Shown here piece after piece: positions 1-5,660 of a stretch of 5,660 nucleotides of DNA. The notes under the pieces were generated by a model, which was not told the origin of the DNA, did not search any database, and saw only the letters and a list, made by a program, of their open reading frames with translations. Position 1 is the first letter of the stretch; each line of letters opens with the position of its first letter. The translations under genes were made by a program, and so were the position numbers. The stretch is from Bacteroidia bacterium (GTDB lineage Bacteria > Bacteroidota > Bacteroidia > Bacteroidales > CAJPTX01), in NCBI GenBank assembly GCA_905373665.1, contig CAJPTV010000124.1, forward strand, positions 1-5,660, in the 5' to 3' direction.

Positions 1-2
1 GG

Positions 3-917
3 AATGAGATTATCCTCCCCACCAAGAATACTGTTCTAGATGAGGGCGACCTGCTCGTAGCCGTCGGGACAGAGGAGGCGCAAAAGAAGGTGGAACTCCT
101 CATCGGGCCACAAGCCCCACGCTTTGAAATGGTGAACGAGGAGTATGTGCTTGAAACGCTCCTTGTTACGAACAAAGAGGTGGTTAATGAGACGCTTGCG
201 AAGATTCAGCTCGAGGCAGGGTGTCGTTTCGTAGTGACCCGCATTCGGCGTAGTGGGATTGATATCTCCTCCTCGCCTGGGATGCAGCTGAAGTTTGGGG
301 ATAAGGTGACGGTCGCGGCATACCGGAGTGACCTACCGCGTATCAAGCAGCTCCTCGGTAACAATGCGCGCGTACTCTCAGATACGGACTTTTTCCCGAT
401 TGCGCTGGGGATTGTGCTTGGGGGGCTTTTGGGGAAGGTTGAAATCTCTTTAGGCGGTTCGCTTCCTTTGAGCCTTGGGCTTACGGGTGGGGTGCTGATC
501 ATGGCGATCTTGCTCAGTAGTGCGGGGAAGACGGGGCCTATCTTGTGGACGATGACGAGCTCTTCCAATAACCTCTTGCGGCACTTGGGGCTCTTGCTTT
601 TCCTTTCTGGAGTGGGGACGGGCGCAGGGCATAGCCTTGTGGCAACGATCCTGAGTTCAGGTGTCTCACTCCTGCTTATTGGGGCGGTGTTGACCCTCTT
701 ACCCATGCTTCTGACGATGCTCTTCTGTCACTTTGTGCAGAAGCTCAATATCTTTGAACTCTTTGGAGTATTAACGGGGGGAATGACGAGTACGCCGGGC
801 CTAGCAGCTTGCGAATCGATGGCATTTGACGAAACGCCGAGCACGGTCTATGCGACCGTCTACCCCGTGGCAATGGTCGCGCTCCTCCTCTCAGTAAAAT
901 TGTTAGCATTCCTTTAG
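3..917 (+). CDS. AspT/YidE/YbjL-family membrane transporter, C-terminal part (5' end outside window)
   Basis: The reading frame is open from the left edge, so this is a gene cut by the window and not one starting at the GTG at 90. About 304 residues remain; the family is usually about 550, so the N-terminal membrane half is missing. The first ~27 residues are the end of a TrkA-C (RCK-C) domain, ending VLDEGDLLVAVGTEEA. A second TrkA-C domain follows at about residues 49-120, with GMQLKFGDKVTVAA near its end. About six hydrophobic segments then run to the C-terminus, and near residues 259-267 they include GGMTSTPGL, a glycine/serine-rich motif typical of this antiporter half. Two central TrkA-C domains between two membrane halves is the layout of the aspartate:alanine exchanger (AAE) family. 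The protein should sit in the inner membrane; the substrate cannot be told from sequence. A second TAG directly follows the stop, and purD begins 13 bp later, suggesting co-transcription. Confidence 0.88.
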   Translation, partial: NEIILPTKNTVLDEGDLLVAVGTEEAQKKVELLIGPQAPRFEMVNEEYVLETLLVTNKEVVNETLAKIQLEAGCRFVVTRIRRSGIDISSSPGMQLKFGDKVTVAAYRSDLPRIKQLLGNNARVLSDTDFFPIALGIVLGGLLGKVEISLGGSLPLSLGLTGGVLIMAILLSSAGKTGPILWTMTSSSNNLLRHLGLLLFLSGVGTGAGHSLVATILSSGVSLLLIGAVLTLLPMLLTMLFCHFVQKLNIFELFGVLTGGMTSTPGLAACESMAFDETPSTVYATVYPVAMVALLLSVKLLAFL

Positions 918-930
918 TAGAAAGATTGTT

Positions 931-2259
931 ATGGAAACAGGTGCAGCTTCTAAACTTCGAGTATTAGTTTTGGGTTCGGGTGGGCGTGAACATGCGCTCG
1001 CATGGAAATTGGCGCAAAGTCCGCGCTTAGAGGCGCTGTATGCGATGCCAGGAAACCCCGGTTTCGTCTCCTTGGGGGCAACCCTTTTGGAGGGGGATGT
1101 CATGGACTTTGAAGCTGTAAAAAAAGCAGTCTTGGAGCAGGAGATCGACCTCGTGGTGGTAGGGGCAGAAGCGCCCTTGTGTGCGGGGATTGTCGATTTC
1201 TTTCAGAACGATGAGGCGTTGAAGAAGGTAAGCATCTTTGGTCCTACGAAGGCGTGTGCCACGCTAGAGTCTAGCAAGGCTTTCGCTAAGGAGTTTATGC
1301 AGCAGCACGCGATCCCTACGGCTACGTCTGTGGCATTTACGGCGGAGAATCAGCAGTATGGGCTCGACTTTCTGGTATTGTTACCGCCCCCGTATGTGAT
1401 TAAGGCTGACGGACTCGCGGCGGGGAAGGGGGTGCTCATCGTGCCGGAACTGAGTGAAGCATTTGTGGCTATCCGCGAATGTTTTGAAGGGAAGTTTGGC
1501 GAGGCGGGAAAGACCGTTGTAGTCGAGGAATTCCTGCCGGGCATTGAGTTCTCACTCTTTGCAATTTGCGATGGTAAGAACTTTGAGGTACTCCCCGTGG
1601 CTAAGGACTATAAGCGTGCATTTGATAAAGACAAGGGGCTCAATACAGGGGGAATGGGCTCGGTAACGCCCTTGCCCTACATTACGCCAGAGGTGATTCA
1701 GACGGTGAAAGATACGGTGCTGCGCCCCACCCTTGAGGGGATGGAAAAGGCAGGAACGCCCTACACGGGATTTCTTTTCGTGGGGATGATGCTCTCCAAG
1801 TCGGGCACGCCCAAGGTGATAGAGTATAATGTGCGGATGGGCGACCCTGAAACGCAGGTGGTGATGCTTGCCCTAGAGGGCGATCTCTTGACGGTGCTCT
1901 ATGATGCGGCGAACCACAATTTGACGCCGGGCTTGCTCTCGACCAGTGCGGATACGTTTGTTTCGGTATCGTTGGTTTCGGGCGGATACCCAGAGGCTTA
2001 TGAAAAGGGGAAGCACATTACAGGGGTAGAGGACTCGGTGGCAGGAACTATGGTATTTCACGCGGGGACGGCGTTGGATGCTCAAGGGAATCTCTGTACG
2101 GCAGGGGGGCGCGTCTTTTCGGTGTGTGCGCGTGGGAAGGATCTTGCCACGGCGCGCGATCTTGCTTACGCACGTGCAGAAAAAATTACGTTTGAGGGAA
2201 AGCGCAACCGAATGGATATCGGGGAGGATATTGCGCAGTTCGCTCCCCAACAGTCGTAA
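931..2259 (+). CDS. purD: Phosphoribosylamine--glycine ligase (GAR synthetase)
   Basis: This cytoplasmic ATP-grasp enzyme joins glycine to 5-phosphoribosylamine using ATP, giving GAR in the second step of de novo purine synthesis. The 442 residues are slightly above the usual ~420-430. The N-domain has the glycine loop VLVLGSGGREHA (11-22) and NPG (42-44). The ATP-grasp part shows GPTKACATLESSKAFAKEF (104-122), the ATP-binding VIKADGLAAGKGV (156-168), VEEFLPGIEFS (198-208) and KDYKRAFDKDKGLNTGGMG (225-243). The family signature is IEYNVRMGDPETQ (297-309), with the expected metal/ATP ligands Glu298 and Asn300. The C-domain has AGGRVFSV (391-398). All expected motifs are present, so the enzyme should be active. 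The ATG at 931 adds about eight residues before the usual start of the glycine loop; no nearer start codon fits. No good Shine-Dalgarno sequence precedes it. It follows the transporter gene by 13 bp and is probably in the same operon. Confidence 0.97.
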   Translation: METGAASKLRVLVLGSGGREHALAWKLAQSPRLEALYAMPGNPGFVSLGATLLEGDVMDFEAVKKAVLEQEIDLVVVGAEAPLCAGIVDFFQNDEALKKVSIFGPTKACATLESSKAFAKEFMQQHAIPTATSVAFTAENQQYGLDFLVLLPPPYVIKADGLAAGKGVLIVPELSEAFVAIRECFEGKFGEAGKTVVVEEFLPGIEFSLFAICDGKNFEVLPVAKDYKRAFDKDKGLNTGGMGSVTPLPYITPEVIQTVKDTVLRPTLEGMEKAGTPYTGFLFVGMMLSKSGTPKVIEYNVRMGDPETQVVMLALEGDLLTVLYDAANHNLTPGLLSTSADTFVSVSLVSGGYPEAYEKGKHITGVEDSVAGTMVFHAGTALDAQGNLCTAGGRVFSVCARGKDLATARDLAYARAEKITFEGKRNRMDIGEDIAQFAPQQS

Positions 2260-2289
2260 CACTCCCTCACTTTAACCGTTTTCGGAGAG

Positions 2290-3270
2290 GTGTTAGCGTT
2301 TTTCAATCGCATCCGCCCCAGCGCACTCCTTGTAGCATTAGGAGTGTTGTTTGCGGCTTTTGGGGTCTCTTACTTTTTTGGCTCGCGTGCTTGGTTGCCG
2401 CTGGATGCAGCGGTGCTCCCGATAGGGGGGCGTTATCTGAGTGCGATCCCTTGGGATGTGGGCTTCCCTTTAAGTGTGCTACTCTTGCTGTTGGGGAGCG
2501 CATTGGCGCGTCTGTTGATTTTACGCTACATCTCGGGGCTTACACGTTCGTACCTCCCCGTGTTTTTGATACCGCTTTTGCTGGGCGGCTTGGGGCTTGG
2601 CGGACACAACCTTTTACCGCCACTTGTGGCGATTTTCCTTTTGGAGTTGGCCTTTGCATTAGTGCTCCAAACGGCACTATCGCCCAAGCTCTACAGTGGG
2701 GTGTTTCGCGTGAGTGTTTTGGTGGGGATCGCCTCGCTCTTTTACCTTCCTGCGCTCTTTTTTGTTTATACTCCGCTCCTGCTGCTATTGAATCGGAGCG
2801 CGTTGCGCTTACGGGGGATTGTGGTCATGTTGAGTGGAACGGCGCTCGTCCCTCTGTTGACTTTTTTTATCTCGTGGTTGGTAAACGAACCGCTTGATAA
2901 TCTTTACCCAATCTCCTTACTGCTCTCGTTGCAGCCAGGCGATATGTGGACGTGGACTTCGCTCAACCCTCTCCGTCCGATTTACATCTTCACGCTCTTT
3001 TTACTGTGGTTGCTGAGTCTTTTGTGGGTCAATTATCCGCACAAGGTGCATCGGGCGACCTATTTTCTGGTGCGCAATATCCTGTTTTTGAGTTTTGTGA
3101 TATCGTGCGTGGTCTTGTTCTTGGTGCGCGATCCGTTCTATATGCTTCCCTTTCTGGTCGCTTTTCTGGCGATGATGTTGTCTTATATTTTGGCTTACTC
3201 ATCAGGGCGAAAACCGACTTTTCTCTTTGTGGTGGTACTGTTGCTCGCCTTGGGGATGTATTGGGTATAG
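2290..3270 (+). CDS. Polytopic membrane protein of unknown function
   Basis: I do not recognise a characterised family. The 326 residues are almost all hydrophobic, with roughly ten likely membrane segments near residues 12-30, 60-77, 88-105, 108-128, 140-160, 174-197, 230-247, 262-279, 284-303 and 308-325. The only polar parts are short loops, such as residues 31-58, 198-229 (with NEPLDN and QPGDMWTWTSLNP) and 248-262 (with NYPHKVHRATY). No catalytic or nucleotide-binding motif is visible. The opening FFNRIRPSALLVALGVLF, an arginine-proline just before the first membrane segment, recalls uncharacterised Bacteroidetes membrane proteins of the DUF6427 kind; this is a memory-based guess. The start is GTG: the frame is closed by the purD stop 30 bp upstream and holds no ATG in between. 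The GGAGAG touching the GTG is too close to be a normal ribosome site. Its place between purD and purQ suggests co-expression with purine genes, not a proven role in them. Confidence 0.85.
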   Translation: MLAFFNRIRPSALLVALGVLFAAFGVSYFFGSRAWLPLDAAVLPIGGRYLSAIPWDVGFPLSVLLLLLGSALARLLILRYISGLTRSYLPVFLIPLLLGGLGLGGHNLLPPLVAIFLLELAFALVLQTALSPKLYSGVFRVSVLVGIASLFYLPALFFVYTPLLLLLNRSALRLRGIVVMLSGTALVPLLTFFISWLVNEPLDNLYPISLLLSLQPGDMWTWTSLNPLRPIYIFTLFLLWLLSLLWVNYPHKVHRATYFLVRNILFLSFVISCVVLFLVRDPFYMLPFLVAFLAMMLSYILAYSSGRKPTFLFVVVLLLALGMYWV

Positions 3271-3297
3271 TATGTTATAGCTCCCATTATATTTTGT

Positions 3298-3305
3298 TAT
3301 TTTTG
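3298..3305 (+). promoter_or_regulatory. Candidate Bacteroidetes-type promoter (-7 element) for purQ
   Basis: TATTTTTG matches the Bacteroidetes primary-sigma -7 consensus TAnnTTTG at every fixed position. It lies in a 62-bp AT-rich gap, about 28 bp before the purQ ATG, which leaves room for a short leader. No convincing TTTG -33 element lies 19-21 bp upstream, and AT-rich sequence can give such a match by chance. No terminator is visible after the preceding gene, so read-through may also feed purQ. Confidence 0.45.
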
Positions 3306-3320
3306 CACTGTGGATATTAA

Positions 3321-3330
3321 AAGAGCTCTT
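3321..3330. repeat. Perfect 10-bp palindrome in the purQ leader
   Basis: AAGAGCTCTT is self-complementary over 10 bp and ends two bases before the purQ ATG, where a ribosome binding site would lie. Its AAGAG is the only purine-rich stretch that could act as a weak Shine-Dalgarno. It is too short to be a stable RNA hairpin, having no loop. It could be a protein-binding half-site or chance. Confidence 0.4.
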
Positions 3331-3332
3331 GA

Positions 3333-4028
3333 ATGAAAGTCGGCGTAGTGGTTTTCCCCGGGTCGAATTGTGACCGGGATTCGGAGTATTGTTTTGGCAC
3401 CCTTATGGGGCATGAGGTCGTACGCCTTTGGCATAAGGAAGCAACCCTTCCCTCGTTAGATTTAGTGGTGATCCCCGGGGGGTTCTCATACGGCGACTAC
3501 CTTCGTTCGGGAGCTTTGGCGCGCTTTTCGCCAGTCATGGAGGCGGTTACCTCCTTTGCAGAGGCAGGGGGAAAGGTGCTCGGTATTTGCAACGGTTTTC
3601 AGATTCTTTGCGAGGCGGGGTTGTTACTAGGGACTTTGCGGATCAATACGCCGAAGCGTTTCGTGTGCAAGAACGTTCACCTTTTGCCAGAAGTGAAGAG
3701 CAATATACCGACGGCGAGTCTTGACCCACAGAAGCCGCTGCTGATTCCGATAGCGCACGGCGAAGGGTCGTATTATGCGGATCGGGAGACGCTCTCGGCG
3801 CTCCGTGTGAATAATCAGATCCTGTTCCGTTATTGTGACGAGAATGGTCATGTCTCTGATGCCGTGAACCCGAACGGATCGGTGGACGGTATTGCGGGGA
3901 TCGCGAGTGCGAATCATTGTGTGGTGGGGATGATGCCGCACCCCGAGCGTGCCGCAGATCCGCAGCAGGGCAATACGGATGGGCTCTTGATTTTACAGTC
4001 GCTTTTGACCTTCTGGACAAAACGTTAA
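3333..4028 (+). CDS. purQ: Phosphoribosylformylglycinamidine synthase subunit PurQ (glutaminase)
   Basis: PurQ is the class I glutamine amidotransferase subunit of FGAM synthase. It hydrolyses glutamine and passes ammonia to PurL for the fourth step of purine synthesis (FGAR to FGAM). The length of 231 residues is normal for a stand-alone PurQ. The N-terminus VGVVVFPGSNCDRD (3-16) and PGGFSYGDYLRSGALA (48-63) are family hallmarks. The catalytic nucleophile is Cys86 in GICNGFQ (84-90), and the His203/Glu205 pair lies in MPHPERA (201-207). AHGEGSYYAD (141-150) is also typical. The whole catalytic triad is intact. The ATG at 3333 gives the expected start at the first beta strand. A stand-alone PurQ normally works with PurS and a short PurL; neither is in this window. 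The mutase gene follows 13 bp later, probably on the same transcript. Confidence 0.97.
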   Translation: MKVGVVVFPGSNCDRDSEYCFGTLMGHEVVRLWHKEATLPSLDLVVIPGGFSYGDYLRSGALARFSPVMEAVTSFAEAGGKVLGICNGFQILCEAGLLLGTLRINTPKRFVCKNVHLLPEVKSNIPTASLDPQKPLLIPIAHGEGSYYADRETLSALRVNNQILFRYCDENGHVSDAVNPNGSVDGIAGIASANHCVVGMMPHPERAADPQQGNTDGLLILQSLLTFWTKR

Positions 4029-4041
4029 ACAGACCGAAACG

Positions 4042-5415
4042 ATGGCACACTCAACCTCTTCTCCCTTCCATGCTTATGACATCCGTGGACGCCTCGGTCA
4101 AGAGTTCACGTGTGAGACCTTTGGGGAATATGCTGCTTTTATCGCCAAGCTTTTTGGCGGAGAGCGGGGGCTCTGCATCGGTCGTGATGTGCGTGCTACC
4201 TCCGAAGAGCTCTATGCGAGTTGTATTGAGCAGATACGCCGTGCGGTAGATATCCCGATCTACAATATCGGGGTGTGTACCACGCCGCAGCTCTATTTCT
4301 CACACTGGCATCTTGGGGTAGATGCTTCTATTATGATTACGGCATCGCACAATCCGCCCGAGTACAACGGGCTGAAAGTGACGGGGCGTGGGGGCGACCC
4401 TATCGGTTATGCGAATGGGTTGAAGGAGGTCGAAGAGCGCATTTTGCGAGGGGAGAAGTTGCCTGTACTGCGCACTGCACGTGAGGTAATTGATAAGGAT
4501 ACGCGTGAGGCGTACCTCGCTTTTTTACGAAACTTTCAGGGGGAACGTGCTGGGTTGCGTTTTGCCGTGGATGCGATGCATGGCGTGGTAGGGAAGTTGG
4601 TGCGCGATATTTTGCCCGATGCGGTAGATTACCTTAATTGCGAGGCAGATGGGCGTTTCCTCCCCGAAGGTCCGAACCCAACGATTGCGGCGAGCCGTGA
4701 AGCCTTGGAGCGTGTGGTAAAAGAACAGAAGTGTGACGTTGGGGTGATATTTGACGGCGATGGGGATCGTGTGATGTTCGTCGACGAAACGGGCGAGCTC
4801 GTACCGCCAGACCTCATCATTGCGCTTTTGGGTGATTACTTCTACGGACTTCGTGGGCGTGATAAATTGCAGCCCGTTTTGGTGGATATTCGGACGTCGA
4901 AGTCTACAACGGAGTATCTACAGAGGATGGGCGTGCCAGTCGAGGTCGGTCGTGTGGGTCGTGTGTTTATGTCGCGTAAGCTTCGGGCGATTCGTGGCTC
5001 TTTTGGCGGTGAGCTTGCTGGGCACTACTATTTTGGCGATTTTAATGACTTTGACTCAGGGTTGCTTACGGCGCTCTTAGTCTTAGGGTCGTTGCAGCGT
5101 ATGAAACGAGAGGGGTATTCTCTTCACGATTGGGTGGTAAAGACGGCAGTTTACCACAACTCGGGAGAATTGAATTTCAAGGTAGCGGACGATCGTAAGC
5201 CGGCGCTTATTGAGGCCGTGCGTGCCCACTTTGTGGCACAGGCGACGCCTACGTTTGAGAGTGCAGAGGACGGGTATCGTGTTGAGTTTCCTGATTGGTG
5301 GTTCAGTATCCGTTCTTCTAATACCGAACCGTTGTTGCGCTTGATAGTTGAGGCGCGAGATGAGCAAGTTTTGCAGGAGAAGTTACAAGAGGCGCGAGGC
5401 ATCATAGAGGGGTAG
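4042..5415 (+). CDS. Phosphohexomutase (phosphomannomutase/phosphoglucomutase family)
   Basis: This cytoplasmic alpha-D-phosphohexomutase moves phosphate between C6 and C1 of a hexose, through a phosphoserine enzyme and a bisphosphate intermediate. It supplies mannose-1-P or glucose-1-P for sugar-nucleotide, polysaccharide or glycogen routes. At 457 residues it has the usual length and four-domain order. AYDIRG (11-16) opens domain 1. The phosphoserine is Ser102 in TASHNPPEYNG (100-110), followed by Lys112. The metal loop is DGDGDR (238-243) in domain 2. The sugar-recognition loop is GGELAGHYYF (322-331, Glu324) in domain 3. The phosphate-binding loop is RSSNTEPLLR (424-433) in domain 4. Glu324 and this motif set fit the AlgC/ManB group rather than GlmM. 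Residues 303-309 read GRVGRVF, where AlgC-type enzymes have a TGH motif, so Arg307 replaces a usual histidine. Mannose versus glucose preference cannot be decided from sequence, so no symbol is given. A terminator follows 29 bp after the stop. Confidence 0.93.
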   Translation: MAHSTSSPFHAYDIRGRLGQEFTCETFGEYAAFIAKLFGGERGLCIGRDVRATSEELYASCIEQIRRAVDIPIYNIGVCTTPQLYFSHWHLGVDASIMITASHNPPEYNGLKVTGRGGDPIGYANGLKEVEERILRGEKLPVLRTAREVIDKDTREAYLAFLRNFQGERAGLRFAVDAMHGVVGKLVRDILPDAVDYLNCEADGRFLPEGPNPTIAASREALERVVKEQKCDVGVIFDGDGDRVMFVDETGELVPPDLIIALLGDYFYGLRGRDKLQPVLVDIRTSKSTTEYLQRMGVPVEVGRVGRVFMSRKLRAIRGSFGGELAGHYYFGDFNDFDSGLLTALLVLGSLQRMKREGYSLHDWVVKTAVYHNSGELNFKVADDRKPALIEAVRAHFVAQATPTFESAEDGYRVEFPDWWFSIRSSNTEPLLRLIVEARDEQVLQEKLQEARGIIEG

Positions 5416-5443
5416 TCCGTCGCCTCCTCATAGAGGTTATTGA

Positions 5444-5491
5444 AAAAGGTTCGCGGAGAGGGGAGTCTCTCAAGCGAGCCTTTTCTCTTTT
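5444..5491 (+). terminator. Rho-independent terminator after the mutase gene
   Basis: Positions 5444-5454 pair with 5474-5484 as an 11-bp stem with one G-U pair, AAAAGGTTCGC against GCGAGCCTTTT. Inside the loop a second 5-bp stem forms between GAGAG (5456-5460) and CTCTC (5467-5471), with a six-base loop. The right arm runs into a pyrimidine-rich, T-rich tail ending at 5491. The A-rich left flank would also permit termination from the opposite strand. It lies 29 bp after the mutase stop and probably ends the purQ-mutase transcript. Confidence 0.85.
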
Positions 5492-5505
5492 GTACGAAAA
5501 GAGAG
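5483..5505. repeat. Second hairpin overlapping the terminator tail
   Basis: TCTCTTTT (5484-5491) and AAAAGAGA (5497-5504) are perfect inverted arms around the five-base loop GTACG; one more T-G pair can extend the stem to 5483 and 5505. The left arm is the T-rich tail of the preceding terminator. It may back up termination, protect the RNA 3' end or serve a transcript from the other strand. It is AT-rich, so weaker than the first stem. Confidence 0.6.
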
Positions 5506-5510
5506 TCGTA

Positions 5511-5584
5511 TAGGGGTGTATATCTAGGATGTGAGGAAATGTGCAGGACTCCTTGATAGTAACCGTCAGTAGGCGTGTATATTT
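5511..5584. repeat. 15-bp imperfect direct repeat (5511-5525 and 5570-5584)
   Basis: TAGGGGTGTATATCT and TAGGCGTGTATATTT match at 13 of 15 positions, sharing an uninterrupted GTGTATAT core. The copies are 59 bp apart, start to start. Both lie upstream of the candidate -7 element at 5596, so they could be a pair of activator or repressor sites. With only two copies, chance is not excluded. Confidence 0.4.
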
Positions 5585-5591
5585 CAAAAAA

Positions 5592-5622
5592 AATGTATCT
5601 TTACATTGGTAGTGTCTGTAAA
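5592..5622. promoter_or_regulatory. Overlapping inverted repeats, possible operator
   Basis: AATGTA (5592-5597) and TACATT (5602-5607) form a perfect 6-bp inverted repeat around TCTT. A second pair, TTTACA (5600-5605) and TGTAAA (5617-5622), shares the middle arm and has an 11-bp spacer. Three TGTA/TACA half-sites therefore surround the candidate promoter core, a layout suited to a dimeric repressor. The regulator is unknown, and the arms are short and AT-rich. Confidence 0.4.
5596..5603 (+). promoter_or_regulatory. Candidate Bacteroidetes-type promoter (-7 element) facing right
   Basis: TATCTTTA matches TAnnTTTG at all fixed positions except the last. It follows an A8 tract and lies in non-coding DNA after a terminator, where a promoter for the next gene would be expected. 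No clear TTTG -33 element sits 19-21 bp upstream. The transcript would start at roughly 5610 and run through the C8 tract. Confidence 0.45.
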
Positions 5623-5632
5623 AGTGTGTAAG

Positions 5633-5640
5633 CCCCCCCC
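5633..5640. repeat. C8 homopolymer in the putative leader
   Basis: Eight consecutive C residues follow AAG and precede TCTCTTC. The tract sits about 30 bp downstream of the candidate -7 element, probably in the untranslated leader of the next gene. Homopolymers of this length can change length by replication slippage. Whether this one varies cannot be seen from one sequence. Confidence 0.5.
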
Positions 5641-5660
5641 TCTCTTCATTCCTCCAGCAG

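Larger units (their letters stand above)
5506..5660. other. Non-coding upstream region of a gene beyond the right edge
   Basis: No convincing coding region lies here on either strand. A minus-strand open frame overlapping 5402-5587 crosses the terminator and resembles no protein I know. The stretch holds a 15-bp direct repeat, an A8 tract (5586-5593), a promoter-like element inside inverted repeats and a C8 tract (5633-5640). This looks like the promoter and leader of a rightward gene that starts past the window. Confidence 0.5.

Noticed and set aside
407..434. Closely spaced G runs (GGGG, GGGGGG, GGGG), possible G-quadruplex
   Set aside because: The runs encode Gly-rich membrane sequence in the transporter, and a clear fourth run is lacking. 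Composition explains it.
206..706. Minus-strand open frame of 166 codons inside the transporter gene
   Set aside because: It lies wholly opposite a well-supported gene, its product is low-complexity (Ser/Arg/Pro-rich) with no known motif, and it has no promoter or neighbour. It is a shadow frame.
1873..2262. Minus-strand open frame opposite the 3' end of purD
   Set aside because: purD is certain here from its motifs; the antisense product is Arg-rich with no recognisable domain.
2391..2897. Plus-strand open frame of 168 codons overlapping the membrane protein gene
   Set aside because: The frame at 2290-3270 is longer, fills the gap between purD and purQ and has a coherent ten-segment membrane profile. 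The overlapping frame's product has no such pattern, so it is a shadow.
3271..3332. Purine riboswitch upstream of purQ
   Set aside because: The gap is only 62 bp and shows no three-way-junction pairing or conserved purine-aptamer core, so there is no support.
5402..5587. Minus-strand open frame of 61 codons in the right-hand non-coding region
   Set aside because: It spans the terminator hairpins, overlaps the mutase stop and shows no protein-like pattern or start context.
1..5660. CRISPR array, insertion sequence, tRNA/rRNA, toxin-antitoxin or phage module
   Set aside because: Both strands were read for repeats, transposase or integrase motifs and tRNA-like arms. Nothing beyond the short repeats listed was found, and five ordinary genes fill the window.

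Overview
This 5.66 kb window has about 50% GC. It carries five genes, all on the + strand and tightly packed, followed by about 245 bp without a gene at the right end. Two features suggest a Bacteroidetes-type bacterium, perhaps Porphyromonas-like. Start codons lack good AGGAGG-type ribosome binding sites, and the two candidate promoters resemble the Bacteroidetes -7 element TAnnTTTG. This assignment is an inference and moderate at best; no marker gene settles it.

Left block (1-3270). The 3' part of an AspT/YidE/YbjL-type membrane transporter gene enters from the left edge. After 13 bp comes purD (GAR synthetase, the second step of purine synthesis), and after another 30 bp a GTG-started polytopic membrane protein of unknown function. 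No terminator or clear promoter lies between these three genes, so they are probably one transcript.

Middle block (3271-5415). A 62-bp AT-rich gap holds a perfect TAnnTTTG match and a small palindrome. It precedes purQ (the glutaminase subunit of FGAM synthase, the fourth step of purine synthesis). A phosphohexomutase gene of the phosphomannomutase/phosphoglucomutase family follows 13 bp later. The gap could give purQ and the mutase their own promoter, or they could be read through from the left block.

Right end (5416-5660). A strong stem-loop with a U-rich tail closes the unit, and a second hairpin overlaps that tail. Beyond it is an apparent promoter region for a gene outside the window. 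It holds a TAnnTTTG-like element inside overlapping inverted repeats, a 15-bp direct repeat, and A8 and C8 homopolymers.

The content is mainly housekeeping: two purine biosynthesis enzymes, a sugar-phosphate mutase and two membrane proteins. I see no mobile element, CRISPR array, RNA gene or defence/toxin module. The parts most worth a second look are the unknown membrane protein between the two pur genes, the stand-alone PurQ, an altered active-site loop in the mutase, and the repeat-rich regulatory region at the right end.
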